NCBI GenBank assembly: GCA_009741485.1
Contig: CM019236.1
Span: forward strand, 44,993,583 to 45,057,582
Origin: Malurus cyaneus samueli
Taxonomy: Eukaryota; Chordata; Aves; Passeriformes; Maluridae
DNA length: 64,000 nucleotides
Direction: 5' to 3'
Below, piece after piece: positions 26,301 to 38,183 of the stretch. Made by a program: the position numbers and the translations under genes. Each line of letters opens with the position of its first letter. The first letter of the stretch is position 1. The notes below the pieces were generated by a model. It was not told the origin of the DNA, ran no database searches, and worked only from the letters and a program-made list of their open reading frames with translations.

Positions 26301-29239
26301 ATCCTTTTGTCTCTGCATGAATGCAGTAAAGGCACTTGTCATACTTTCTTCCTCCTCTGATCATCTCATTAACCGGTTCTCCCCCGAAAGAAACTGTGCT
26401 CTTCAGGCAGGTTTGGAGATCTGACTTTCTCATGGCATAGACTACTAATGCCACCAAGAAACCTTTCTTGGGTTTGGACATCTGCCTCACCATTTTGGAG
26501 TTTATAATATAGAAAGATCGTTTCCAATTTTACTCCATTTATCAGGATATGAGAGTTTCAATTTGGTTGTCAGAAACGTAAATGGATTGAGAATCGTTTT
26601 TAAAGTCAAAAATTATTACAATCCCACACCTTTGTGAGAGAAAAGAATCAGGATACTTGAGGGAAATGGATTTGTTAGGATGGGAGAAAGACATCTTTGC
26701 TGGTGATTCACACTATAATGATGTCTGAGTCTTTTATTCTGAGCAGGAGCTACAAAGAGATGATTTTTCTTCCTATTGAAGAGATTCAATGAGGACATAC
26801 CAGCACAGCTAGGACTTATTTTCTCTTTGTCTGTGTTCCCTCAGACACAATTTTCTAGGTTTCACATTTTGCGAATGAACTTTTCCTGTGAGTGAAGACA
26901 GTACCTACTCAAGAGGTGAAGTACTGAGGAGAAAATACAGCCATGTTACAGGATCCTGTGTTGGACAGGGCTGTAAAAGAACCGGATTTCCAAGCTACTT
27001 AAAGAACAGCAAACCAAATACGATTTTATTTGCATGGCTTGAAAACTGGCTGACTTATAGCAATATTATTCTATTCAGTCATCATAGTCTTGTAATCTTG
27101 AGTGGGTAAGAAGGGCAGCTCTCAGACAGGCCACGATGCTGGAAATGCTGTAAACCTGCCCGCTTTTTCAGGTCATAGCATGTAGTCGGATAGAACTCAG
27201 AGTGGATGATGTTCTTGGAAATGATGAGAAGAGGACCTGCTATTCTCTGAACCAGAAACTTTCCAAGACTTCTTGTTGCAGTCAGCCTGAAAGGTCTTCT
27301 GTCTGAAGTGTCTTACTGCCAGTGAAAACTAGCATTTTTTATAGGGAATCTTCTGGTAATTAATCATATTTGCTATTTTCCCCATTAAATCCAGTGCCAT
27401 TTGAGCGAGCACAATACAGCTTTCCAAAAACTACTAACTCCTACTTTTCCACCATCATTAAATGAATATCAGACAGGTGGGATTATAGCACTGAAGAAAT
27501 AATAAAGAAAAAAATATTTAAGACTGGCACTGGAGCTCCAGGCTGAAGGGGGTAAGCCTGACATAGCAACGTACCTGATGCTGCCCTGGGGTTATTATCT
27601 GTAACTAGGTAATTATTATTTTGATTGACGTGTTCACATACTTCCAGGTAAACTCAAATGTTAAAACATTAAAGTTGTCAATTAGAGTAACTACTAGGCA
27701 TGACAGTCAGAGTTGAATACCATGATGGCAACAATGGTTTTGTTGATGGAGCACTATTGTCTCCTCTCATCTCTCTTTGTGTAGACTGTTCAAAGAGTGA
27801 GAACAGTCTCTTCCTCACACTTACCAATGTGCTCCAGGTGGGGTCTCTGAAGGAATAAAGTAGTATCAGGGAACTTGTTCAAAATTTGTTTGTGAAGAAA
27901 ACAAGCTTCAGAGGGACAAGGGCTGTTCAGACTCAATTCCTTCCCAGTGGCTTTTCCATAATTCAAATGTCATAAGCTAGATCAGTATATGTACAATGAG
28001 CTTTTCAGTCTCTTCTGTCAGGGATCTTGCCTCTTCCACAAGGGGGATAATGACAGTTTCAAGTCTAATGGCTTTTGCAGGGGATTTTCTTTAAAATGTC
28101 CAAGCAAATCTGACAAAATCAGAACATAATAAACCCCACTTACTCCAGGTAGAGAGTAAACTAGTCTTTGACCCTTTTTTTTTTGACTCTCTGGAAAGAG
28201 GACAAAAAGATCTGTGCTATCTCATCTGATATCCTGACAGTTGTTACAGAGTGTAAAATTTGACTGCATCAGGAAAAGAAAGTCTGTTTTTCCACATGGC
28301 TGAAAGTTTTGCTCTTCAAGCAGCTGAGCCTAGAAGGCAAAAGCAAACCAGAAAATAAAATTGTGAAACAGATCTGCTTGAAACATCACAATGTTTGTTC
28401 CTACTCATTAGAGCAGTGAAAGCTTCAACAAATCTTTTACAAACTCAAGTCAGAGCATAATGAAATGCCATAGAACTCTGCAGGACTAAGATCGGCTTTT
28501 CCAGAACAGTAGAATCCCCCAGAGAGAAATCTTTGGGGAAATAAAAAAAAAAAAAAAAACCATAATAAATGGCTTCTACTCCTTCTTTCAGTCTCTATAA
28601 AAGTTCCTCTGAATACCTAGCTTTCAGTCCAGAATCTAAATGACACATCAAGGAAAAGAATGAAACCTTCCAAACTGACGGGTTTTTTCCTAACTGGTAA
28701 GAAACAAACCAGTTTTCTCTGTTGATAAGATTAATATTTGACTTTTAAATAAATATAGTGTCAAAGAAGTGAAGATGCCGTACTCTCCTGAATAGGGTTT
28801 TTTTTTTTTTTCCAGGATATTATATGATTAGAGGTCTGCATGAAAAGCAGAGCGACTCATATGTCTTTAACAAAGGAAGACAAACTTTCTTGCACAATGT
28901 AGTCAATGTGCTTGGGTTCCATTTCAAAAGGAGATAACACCATTGCTGTGGAGTTAAGATTTAGAACTTCAGTTTACTGCAGTTGCTTGGTTTCTCGGGT
29001 ATCCTAGCAAGAAAGCAGAACAACGTGCTTTTGGATCCAAGGGTAGCCTTGTGTTATGAAGTAAAAGCAACGAATCCTGGGCCTGTTTGTACACAGATGG
29101 ACTGCGTTGTGACTTTGGCAAGGACCCTTTGGCCTGTAGCTGATGGGTTTGAATTACATGGGTTTGCATCACTGAACTAACAACAAAAGGTGTTCTCCCA
29201 TTCTGCTTTATCATTGACAGTAAACAATCTCTCCCCTCA
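23331..29239. other. Long unannotated stretch
   Basis: No exon, RNA gene or identifiable transposon recognised over about 5.9 kb. It contains A runs at 23737-23749 and 28543-28559 and a short palindrome near 24650 (TAATGAGC, five bases, GCTCATTA). Around 27.33-27.70 kb the sequence is rich in TAATTA-type motifs and might be regulatory, which is only an impression. Confidence 0.5.
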
Positions 29240-29880
29240 GAGCAGAGTCTGAAGGACCACAATATCCCGGGGCCATTTCCTGTTGTACTGTGAATGCCTG
29301 CGAAGTTGGAGACTTGGCAACCTGCCTAGGTAGCCCATTCCACTCTTTGACCAGCCTTGGAATAAATTTATTTTTTCTTGTGCTTTAATGAAATTTCTCG
29401 TGTTCCAGTTTGTGCCCATTACCTCTGATTCTGTCACTGGGTAACGCTGAGAATTTTCAGGCTTCCTCTTCTGATTCCATTCAACTATTTATACACACTG
29501 ACAATGCTCTCCTGAGCCTTCATTTCTCTGGGCTGAACAGTCACAGCTCTCTCATCCTCTTCTTGTACAAATGATGCTCCAATCCCTTCACTGAACTTTC
29601 TTCAGAAAGTCTGTCTCTGTTGTACTGGAGAAGGAGAAACTGAACCCCACATTCCAGCCATGGCTTCAATGGTGCTGAGGGAGAAAAGGGAAGGATCACA
29701 TCCCTCGCCTTGCTGACAGTTCTGTTCCTTGCTCTGTCCAGCCTGCCAGTGGCCTGAGGATGCCTTGCTGGTTCAAGGTCAGCTTGATGTCCAGGATGTC
29801 CAGGTCCTTCTCTGCCGTGGTGTTATCCAGCAGCTCCCACATTCACATCCCTGATCCATTCTTTCTTCTTCATAAATGTC
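29240..29880 (-). mobile_element. CR1 LINE, 3' region and C-terminal ORF2 remnant
   Basis: Minus-strand CR1 blocks occur in order. CTGCCTAGGTAGCCCATTCC (29322-29341) is followed by the GTGCCCATTACCTCTGATTC block (29413-29432) and TCTGGGCTGAACAGTCACAG (29527-29546). Next come a CTGAACCCCACATTCCAGCC segment (29640-29659) and GTCCAGGTCCTTCTCTGCC (about 29799-29817). This corresponds to the 3' untranslated part and the last part of the reverse-transcriptase gene. It is less decayed than the CR1 at 22.7 kb but is still non-functional. It is truncated at its 5' end near 29880, as is usual for this family. Confidence 0.85.
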
Positions 29881-31438
29881 AGACTCTATGAAGCACCCAC
29901 CGTTGTTCATTCTTCAGTTATTCAAATTACAAAGTTATTATTAATAATCTTCAGAACACTCCTAGACTCTTGCTCATAGTTAGAATAGGTAACTATACTC
30001 TCTGTGGTAGCTGCCTATTTACTCTTTAAAAGAAAGAACATAACAGGTTAGATACTGCTATTTGTGTTTGTGTCACTGTTAAAAATTAGCTACTTCTATA
30101 AAGCAAAATTATTTTTTCCCAGAAAGAGACAAAGCCCATACTGATAAGTCCTCTTTCTTGAATTTATATTATTTCCTATATTTGCTATCTTGGAATCTGA
30201 TAAAAAAGACATTGTCAAAGTTATTAACCATCTTTCATGTTATTTAGAATGAATGCTCCATTTTTAGTCACAATTGTTTTGCATTTCAAAGACCTTTTTT
30301 ATGAAAATTAGAAAATAAATTCTCGGAATCTCTTGTGCTTTCTCTTTTCAAAGTGCTTTTCTGCATGACAAGGTCACACCCACAGTGCTGTATCAAACTC
30401 CTAATTATGGCCTTGATTTAATTCCTCTACAGAAGAACAGGGTTATCTGTCATGAATAATTTCAGAGCCTTGAGACAGACAAACTCCAACAATGCCTGTA
30501 GAGACGCTCAGTCCTGTAAGCAACTCACCAAGCATCAGCAAATATCCCACATAATATGCTACCCATTACTAGTTGTGCAGTTTTGGACCAAAAGATGGTC
30601 TCTGCTCCTGAGACCTGCCAGTAAAAGTTGCAAGGATACACTACTATAGTGTCCACCCCTGTACATTTGAGAGAGTAACCTAACTAATACCAGGACTGTT
30701 TTGGTTTACTGAATTTGTCTGTGATTTCTGGTAGAGATGGGGAATCATGATAGAATTATGCTATTGTGTTTTCCACCTCGAATGCAGTTGTGTATGAAAT
30801 ATGTTCATGCGTAATTTTCCTGCTTGTATTTACCCACCTGAGCCTGCATATGAAGCTTAGGCTGCAGGATCTCCTGCTACTCCAGTAACCGTTTTTCTTT
30901 GATACAGATCATGCACCGAGAGGATTTCCTGCCATGATCCGAGATGAATTGCAGGAGAACTAGTGGGAAAGTGCAGGTATTGTTTTCATCAACTCTCTTC
31001 AAGGTATTCCCCCTAACTAGGTGAAATTTCTACCCTCCTTATATACAGCTCAGTCTTACCCTCCTTCACTTTTTTCCTCCATATACAGCATGATCTAGAC
31101 AGAGACTTAAGCAATATAGTCATATATGGGGTAGCACATAATTCATAAAGATTATTAGCACACGACATATTTTAATATTTAAATAACCCTGAATGAAGCA
31201 AAAGTTTGGTTTTGTCCACAGTATACTCCAGGTCATGCAATTTCTTTTAGCTCTGCTCAGCTCTTCAGAGACAAAAAGAAAACCATTCTGTCTCCACCAG
31301 TCCATGTCCTCCCCACCCATCTTATATTTTCTCCAATGTCAGTAATGTGTATTTCTGCCTTCAAAGATACCATGGCAGATACAGTGCAGAGTGTAAATAA
31401 AAAGACTTAGCCCTTGCCTGGGCCTTCATCCCACATTG
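29881..31438. other. Unannotated stretch
   Basis: AT-rich. No exon or identifiable repeat seen. Confidence 0.55.
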
Positions 31439-32468
31439 GGGGGTGTCCTGGTTTTACTCAGTCTGATGTTTTGGCGGTGGAAGGGATGGGAACCGAGAAA
31501 GCACAAAGATGGCTCCTGTGAGGAAGTTCTAGAAGTTTCTCCTTCTCCAGCAAAAGGAGCCCTACCCCCTGTCTTTCAGAACCAATCCATTGTGGCTCTG
31601 AGACTGATGGACAGGCTTCTCATCAGGCCTGGGCCAATTGCACAGGTTGGTTACACCTCTGTGATGACGAATGGTCTTGTACTTTAGAAGAATTCAAAAC
31701 AAGATAGAGGCGGCTGCCATTAGTTTTAGGTTGTTACTGTCATCCCTGCACCGAGGAAGGACAGAGGAGGAAGGTGAGGAGATATGAGAAAAAAAATGGA
31801 GACACAAGATCGTAGTAAGAAGAAGACAGGTGAGGTGCTGTTGTTTTTTTGCTTTTTTTTTTTTTTTTTTGCTGTGGTGCGTTGAACATGGAGAAAACGA
31901 GCTGTTCTCGAAATGACTTTCCTGTTTCTTCAATGGGAGATCTGTATAGAAAAGAGAGGCCCTACACCGAGATAAAAAAACCTGGCCTTGGAGGACTGAA
32001 CTGACATAAGCCAAAAGGGGGAAAGAGTTGATCCCCCCACATCTGAGTGAGTGATGCTTAGAAGAAATTGTGTTCTGCCAGGAGATTTGAGAGAGTGGCT
32101 TACGCCACTTAAATGAAGACATTAGCCCTTGAAGGACTTTTTCTTTATTTCCATGAGGTAAAGAAAAGGAATTCCATGCCATCAGCAGTTATACACTGAC
32201 GGTTTCTTGGGAAAAGAACTTCCACCACTGGAGCTGTAAGGACTCCTATGTGCGGAAATAACGTAATGAGTATCTGATCTATGTTAACTTTCATCCCTTT
32301 CCCCTTGTGCCAGGAACATGGAGGGGTGGGAGGGGCAACTTGGGAGACACAGGTTCGCAGAGAGAATAACAGGTGTTTTAAATGTCCATTTTTATTTCTA
32401 CTCCTTGTAAATTTTTCCCTATCTCTGTTCCCCTCCCCGGTGCGGTAGTATTCTTAGTAGTTTTTAGT

Positions 32469-32474
32469 AATAAA
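32469..32474 (+). terminator. Polyadenylation signal of family B LTR
   Basis: AATAAA about 200 bases before the LTR right end, after a C-rich U3/R stretch. Confidence 0.5.
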
Positions 32475-32587
32475 TCTATTTTGCAACTTAAGTTATTCAG
32501 CCTGTCTGACCATTTCTGGAGCATACACATATCTTTCTCTCAATTATGTTATCTTATGTAAAAGCCATTAATTTTAGTGTTAATTGG

Positions 32588-32617
32588 GTTTTTTTGCTCT
32601 CCCTTCTGCCTTCTCAG
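32588..32617 (+). promoter_or_regulatory. Strong 3' splice-site-like tract inside LTR
   Basis: A long pyrimidine tract runs to a terminal CAG, with AG at 32616-32617. It lies in the last ~90 bases of the LTR. It has the form of a good splice acceptor, but use is not shown. Confidence 0.3.
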
Positions 32618-32679
32618 GTGGCGGGGGAGGATGTTGTGGGTGCTTTGGCTTTTGGCCAAGTTCAGACTGTGACAGGGGG

Positions 32680-34353
32680 TTTCAGCACTGAATGGTCACA
32701 CCTCATAACCAACCTGAAATGTTACATTTGGGACTTCTCCCAACTCCATTGTAACAGGCTGAATGTTAACAAACCAAGCAGCACTTTCAATGAACCATTC
32801 TTCCCTCTGTTGGAAAAGCTGTTCATAATTACTGCCATTTCTTAAGTTAACTGCAACAGCGCTCTGGCGGGAGGTGTTCTTTCATCTGGCATTAGCAAAA
32901 GGAAATGACTTTACATCTACATTAATTACATATACATTAAACTCATGACAAAGCAAATCGTAAAGATAAAGCACTATCATCAAGTCTCTGCTTCCATTGC
33001 TTATGCATTTCTTTCCTGCCCTTCAGTTTGACCAGCTGGTCTCAACTCATCCATGGTGATCTCTTGCCTTCCTTTCCTGGCTTCTTACATCTGGAGATCA
33101 AGGATGTAATCCCTTCCAGCCTTAGCAAGATGGAAGCAGCTTAAAAAATTGGAAGAAAAGGACATTCATGTAAGCTATGAGAAAAGCACTTTTCCAAAAT
33201 GTGTGTTGTTTTTGTAGTTAGAGTCACTCAACACAGACACATCTCAAAATTGCTTAATCTGCTTTTCTCCTTTGTTAGTCATCCTTAGAGAAACAGCCTT
33301 GGTGCTGGTGCTCTCCTCTTAACACTTAGACGGATAATCATAGTCAGTCTGCAACTGTTCAGAGTGTACAAATAACCAGCAGTGTGAAAGACAAAGTGTG
33401 TGTAAGGATGTGCCACGTGAGCAGATGTCATGACATCCAGAATGCAAGGTAAATAAAGGGGCATCAGAATAGAGCACATCTGTCCATCTGACTGTCTATG
33501 TCTAAATTTCTAAGGCAACCAAAGAGCAACTGCTGATTGGAAATTAGATTTGTAGGTCAAGCAAGAAAGCTGCTTTAAGACCTGACCAAATTATTTTCTG
33601 TCAGTTGAATTAGATGAAACTCTTAAACCAAATCAAGTGATGCTGAAGAGAGACAGCAGCATTTGAAGAGGCCGGAGGCCACAGTGAATGTTTTGTAAGT
33701 TGTGAGAGTGTCTCAGATAATAATGAAAATAATCAAAGGCTTCTCAGCTAGAATAACTTTCTCCTCCGGGAGAAACACTACTGACAGAACTAATGGGCTT
33801 TAGAAAAGCAAACACGAGCTGGGATAGTATATTTAAAGCAACTGCTGGTGAAAAACAATATAATTAGAACTATGTGTTTGCTTTACAGTCACAAATTGTT
33901 GCAATTTGCTTTGCTCTCTGGTTTCCTAGGAGGTAAAAGGAAGAGGAGCAGAAATAAATCTCCCCCTGGGCCATGGTATTTTAGCCAAGCCAGTCTTGAT
34001 CAGACTTTACTCATTGCAGAGAAGCTACTTTACCCTGGACATTACAAGGATGTATGATACCTGTTCTTTATTTAGAAAGAAGATACCGGGATTCCTTATA
34101 ATTTAATTTTAACCCCTCCCTCCCTTTGTTTGTCTGTTATTTCCTCCACATTTTCTTATGCCTAATCCCCAGCCAGTACAAATGCTCATATGGATATAAA
34201 TGTAAGCATCTATTTAAACTCAATAACTCAATTAATTCTCCTTGGAAAAAAATTAGCTCACACATTAGCATCTGTCCTAATCTGAAGAGTTGTCAGTGGA
34301 TCCCTTTGCACCATCCCTTCTCCTCTCCTCTGAAAGATATCTCCTCCTTATGT
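32680..34353. other. Unannotated stretch between LTRs
   Basis: No exon or identifiable repeat recognised. Confidence 0.55.
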
Positions 34354-34358
34354 CAGAG

Positions 34359-34888
34359 TGTGTTGGTTTTGTTTGAGGTGGAGTTAATTTTCTCACAGCA
34401 GCCCTCACAGTGCTGGGCACTGCATTAGCAGCTGGAATGGTGTTGGAAACACAGCAGCAGCAGCAGTTGGTGCAGCAGCAGCCTCTCTCTCCAACATTCC
34501 ACCCCTCACCAGCAGGCCGGGATGGACGAGATTTTGGGAGGGGACATGGCTGGGACAGCCAACCCAAACTGACCAGAGGGGGATTGCACACCGTAGGGTG
34601 TCTGTCCAGGTACAGAACTCAAGGGGAAGGAGGAGGAAGGTGGGTTGTCCATTGCCGACGGTGTTGCCTTTTGGAGCATCTGCTATGTATACTGAAGTCC
34701 TGCTTCCCAGGAAGTGGCCTCCTGGTAGGAAGTAGAAAATACAATTTTTTCTTTTTTTTTTTTGCCATGTTTTAGGTTGGTTTATTTTTTTCTTTTTTCT
34801 GTGCTTGAATGGACAAAACAATTTATTTAGCTTTATTTGTGCTTTTACAGTGCTGTGCTATGTGTTGGTGGGTAGCGTGTACACCACA
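34359..34888 (+). mobile_element. Decayed ERVL-like LTR (family C)
   Basis: It begins TGTGTTGGTTTTGTTTGAGG and continues GTGGAGTTAATTTTCTCACAG, a very common avian ERVL LTR start. GAATGGTGTTG, a GGGAGGGGACATGGCTGGGACA block (about 34537-34558) and CCAACCCAAACTGACCAGAGGG (about 34559-34580) follow. It contains CAG repeats near 34452-34480 and a T-rich tract (34745-34800). The right end is unclear. CAGAG occurs at 34354-34358 and again at 34973-34977 after an ACA, which could be a duplication giving a 614-bp element. The family-like ending near 34888 is the alternative. Confidence 0.75.
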
Positions 34889-36205
34889 TGGAGTGAATGT
34901 TCCTACAGCCTGGGAGGAGGTTGCCTACTGAAGACTATTCCTGATGCTTTTTTGTAATCAGCAGAATGAACACAGAGGGATCTTTTTCTATGGGTTGTGG
35001 GAAATATCCCTGAAAGTGAAAATATTTGTTGCTCATGGCAGGAATCAGACCCAGACAAAATGCAAGGGAAGGCTCTTCCCGATGCAACACCTGTAATACC
35101 ACATTTGTAAACATCCAGTTTCCACCTTTACATTTACCCAAAAGTGTCCTTGTAAAAAGGTATCCAGTGAGTAGCACAGAATCTGTTGGGACACGATGAC
35201 TGGCTGAAGCTGTCAGGACATAATCAGAATCAGTACACAGGGGCAGCAATAGCCAGCACAAGCCTTATGTCTTTGGGAAAGGCAGTAAAATATGCTGTCA
35301 TTTTTATAAAATACAGGAGAATAGAAAGAAGTTACACTTCTTAAAACAATGGGAGCACACTCACACATGTGTGATAAATGACCAAGTATTTATGAAGTAA
35401 CAATTCATTAGTTGAATGAATCTACCACTGAAGTAAAAGCAAACCTCGAAATAGGAAAGTTCATTGTTTCAGCAATATCAGTGGTGCAAGACACCAGGCC
35501 CCAGCCCCCAGAATGGTTTATCCATGGAGAATATATTTGAAATTATACAAGGAAAAAGGGTTTCATTCATTGAAGAAGCCAAAATAATAAAAAATTATAA
35601 ATTGGAAGCTTGTTCTTTCCCAGACAGCATCTTCACCAATAATGCATGTCTTAGTAACATAAATTTGTATGATTCAACTTCTCTGTGATTTTTGCCTCAA
35701 GGTGATGGATTTTACTAACACACAAGAAATTTGAAGTATTGGGTTATTCTTTGCATAATTCAGAAATTTCCAGCTATATCATTACAATGCACAACACACA
35801 CAAGTTTCCATTTCCTGCATGCTTTAGGAGTAGAAAAGACATGGGATAAAATCTGTAATGTGCTCTTCATTAAAAAAATGAAGCAGGGAAAGAAGAAGCT
35901 TCTGATGGTAAGAAGCTTACAAGAAGGAACAGCTCTCCTCAAGATTCTTAGTTTCATTTTCCCACTGAAGCTCTTGTACTCTGCTCTCCGAGTTGAGTAC
36001 AACACAGGCATAAGCACATTGTGACTCCTTTCATCCTCCGATGTGTCCATCACAGCAACTGTGATAGATGTTTTGGAAGATATGAGCGCTGCATATTGCA
36101 TTCTGTTTCAGTTTCTCAGGAACATCTGCCTTTAACCTCATAATTTGTAAGTCTGTGATATGTGACTTGTAGGTCAGGTTTCATCCCTGAACAGGATGTC
36201 TATCC
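34889..36205. other. Unannotated stretch
   Basis: The first ~85 bases may still belong to the preceding LTR. After that I recognise no exon or repeat. Confidence 0.5.
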
Positions 36206-36295
36206 CAGGCCCACTATCAATTCACATGGAATAGGATCACAGTGTGTGTTGGGTTGGAAGGCTCCTTGAAAGATCACCAGAGGCTGGAAGTCTGT
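36206..36295 (-). mobile_element. Short CR1 LINE 3' end
   Basis: The segment from CACATGGAATAGGATCACAG (36224-36243) through GTTGGGTTGGAAGGCTCCTTG (about 36249-36269) and AAAGATCACCAG is the antisense of a CR1 3' terminus. Only this terminal part is recognisable. Confidence 0.65.
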
Positions 36296-38178
36296 AGCTC
36301 TGCTAAATAACACTAACCAGGGAGAAAATGTAATTTAGAAGTCAGAATTTTGTTTGTGGTTCAGTTTTCTTTACTATGAGAGGGGAAAAAGATTCTGCCA
36401 CATTTCATGTAAATCTCTTCTGGTAAGATTAATGTTGTCCCTTTTCTATCTAAGATTCTGAAGAGACTAAAATGCAAAGAACTGTGACACTGCTTACATC
36501 AGCAGAACATTTGCTGCCTTGAGAGACATGACACTGTGGCTGGACTGGAGCTGCAATCAACAAAATGGAGGCGAGAAAAGCAGAGTTAAAGGCAAGCACA
36601 GGCAAATGCACAACAAGATTTTTCTACCTATAGATTGTGTTAGTTCAGGAAGGCCAGAAATGATATAGAAGTGTGATTTTGTACAGTGCTTGATAATTAC
36701 TGTAACCATATGGTCCCAATGAGGAACCCATCAAAAATAAATATAATCTGCAATCATCGCTTTCCCTTGCTCAACTGCTAAAACATCTGTGTTAGATAAA
36801 TTACTTTTTCTGCCTGACTGTGGATGCTAGAAAGCAGTCAAAAGATACTCGTAATTTTACCTGAAAAAACTACTTTATTTGTCAGCAGATAAACTGAGTA
36901 GATCATTAAGCATAAATGTGCATAATTTCACTGACTTAAGAGTGGTATCTGAGTTGTTTCAGTGAGCTGAGACACCGGCCTATTCAGCCACATGAGGAAT
37001 CCAAAGGTGTGAGGGCCTGGAGATCCTGTTCAATAGTGAGAAGATGCCCTGGGTAGCCAGAATTGCTACCAAAATGGTGAAAACAGTGTCTGCAGTTATA
37101 CAAGAACTGAAAATTTTGTCTAATAGCTCAGGCATCACCTGATTTTGATGTTTACAGAGTTATTTCATATTGGTTCAGCTGTGGCAGAACACTTCATTTG
37201 TTTGTATATCTTCTCAAATCTTGTAGATTGAATGAGATAAATGGCTATTTAAAGCCTCTTTACTGAAGCTCAAGTTGAAAGGTTTTCTCTCATATTGGAA
37301 TGGCTTAACAGAGTAGTGATTGTGACGCAGCTCACATGGGGAAAGAATGAGGCCTCTATATACCCAATTTGTGTGTCTGGATCTCAGTTCCCCATGGCTG
37401 TTTCCCACAAAGATAAAGGTGTGTCACACCTGTGTTGTTCTCTGAAATATTTTGAATGACCCAGTAAGACATGGAGTGGTGGAAACATTTATGTAAAGCA
37501 GTGCTGTGATGCCTGAACTGGAAGGACCCTTGACCTCATTTTAATATTCTTGCTCACCCTTAGAGATAGATCTGTGACAAGAAAATGCAATATCTTTGTC
37601 TAAATTAATAAAACTGGCAATTAGAAACCGAAGATGACCTGTGCAGATAAAGTGACTGCATAAACCAGGTGACATTAGCTGACTGCTAAACCAGGCTCAG
37701 AAAGTCGACATTTTCACATTCAAGATACAGCCTTTAAAAAAATCATGCCTTCAACCAGAAAGCTTGAGAGAAAAGGAATTGGAAGAAACAATGCAATGTG
37801 TAACAGCAGAAGTCTACATTTCATTTCCACGCTTTTTTCAGATGGAGTAGACTGTGTGTCACTCAGTTGTGGCCAGTTCTCAGACCCACGGCAAACATGA
37901 GAGTCTGGTATTTGGGGAGGTATTTGTCTGCAGACTGAACAGAAATTGCTCCTTGGAAGTAATGGAGCTGTTTTCTAGCCTGCCAGTGGATCAAAGAAAG
38001 ACTATTGGGATATGTAATCTCTGCAATCTCTTTAGCTGCATTGAGCAGTTTGGAAATCTTGAAGAACCCAGAAGATTTCTCAACTGCAGAGGCAGTGGGA
38101 GAGCACACAGGAGTGGGAACAAAGGACAGATCTTGCAATTATTCCAGCAGATGCTCTTTTACAGTCTCTAGCCCGTGA
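36296..38178. other. Unannotated stretch
   Basis: No exon or transposon recognised. A 105-codon plus-strand frame at 37854-38171 ends just before the target duplication of the next LTR. It shows no domain I know. Confidence 0.5.
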
Positions 38179-38183
38179 CCATG
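38179..38183. repeat. Target-site duplication, left copy
   Basis: CCATG, repeated exactly at 39197-39201 around the LTR. Confidence 0.85.

Larger units (their letters stand above)
31444..32674 (+). mobile_element. Long solo LTR, ERVL-like (family B)
   Basis: A 1231-bp element starting TGTCCTGG and ending TGTGACA, so TGTC/GACA form the inverted ends. GGGGG flanks both sides (31439-31443 and 32675-32679), although a homopolymer is weak evidence for a target duplication. A CTTTTGGCCAAGTTCA block just before the right end is, from memory, typical of avian ERVL LTR 3' ends. AATAAA at 32469-32474 fixes the plus orientation. A T-rich tract lies at 31850-31870. No gag or pol flanks it. A 162-codon antisense frame inside (31694-32182) is not retained in any recognisable protein family. 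Confidence 0.8.

Noticed and set aside
31694..32182. 162-codon minus-strand open frame
   Set aside because: It is antisense within the long LTR at 31444-32674, with low-complexity lysine and glutamine stretches from homopolymers.
36000..36100. Possible coding exon near 36.0 kb
   Set aside because: Both strands are open over the same interval and no splice boundaries fit.
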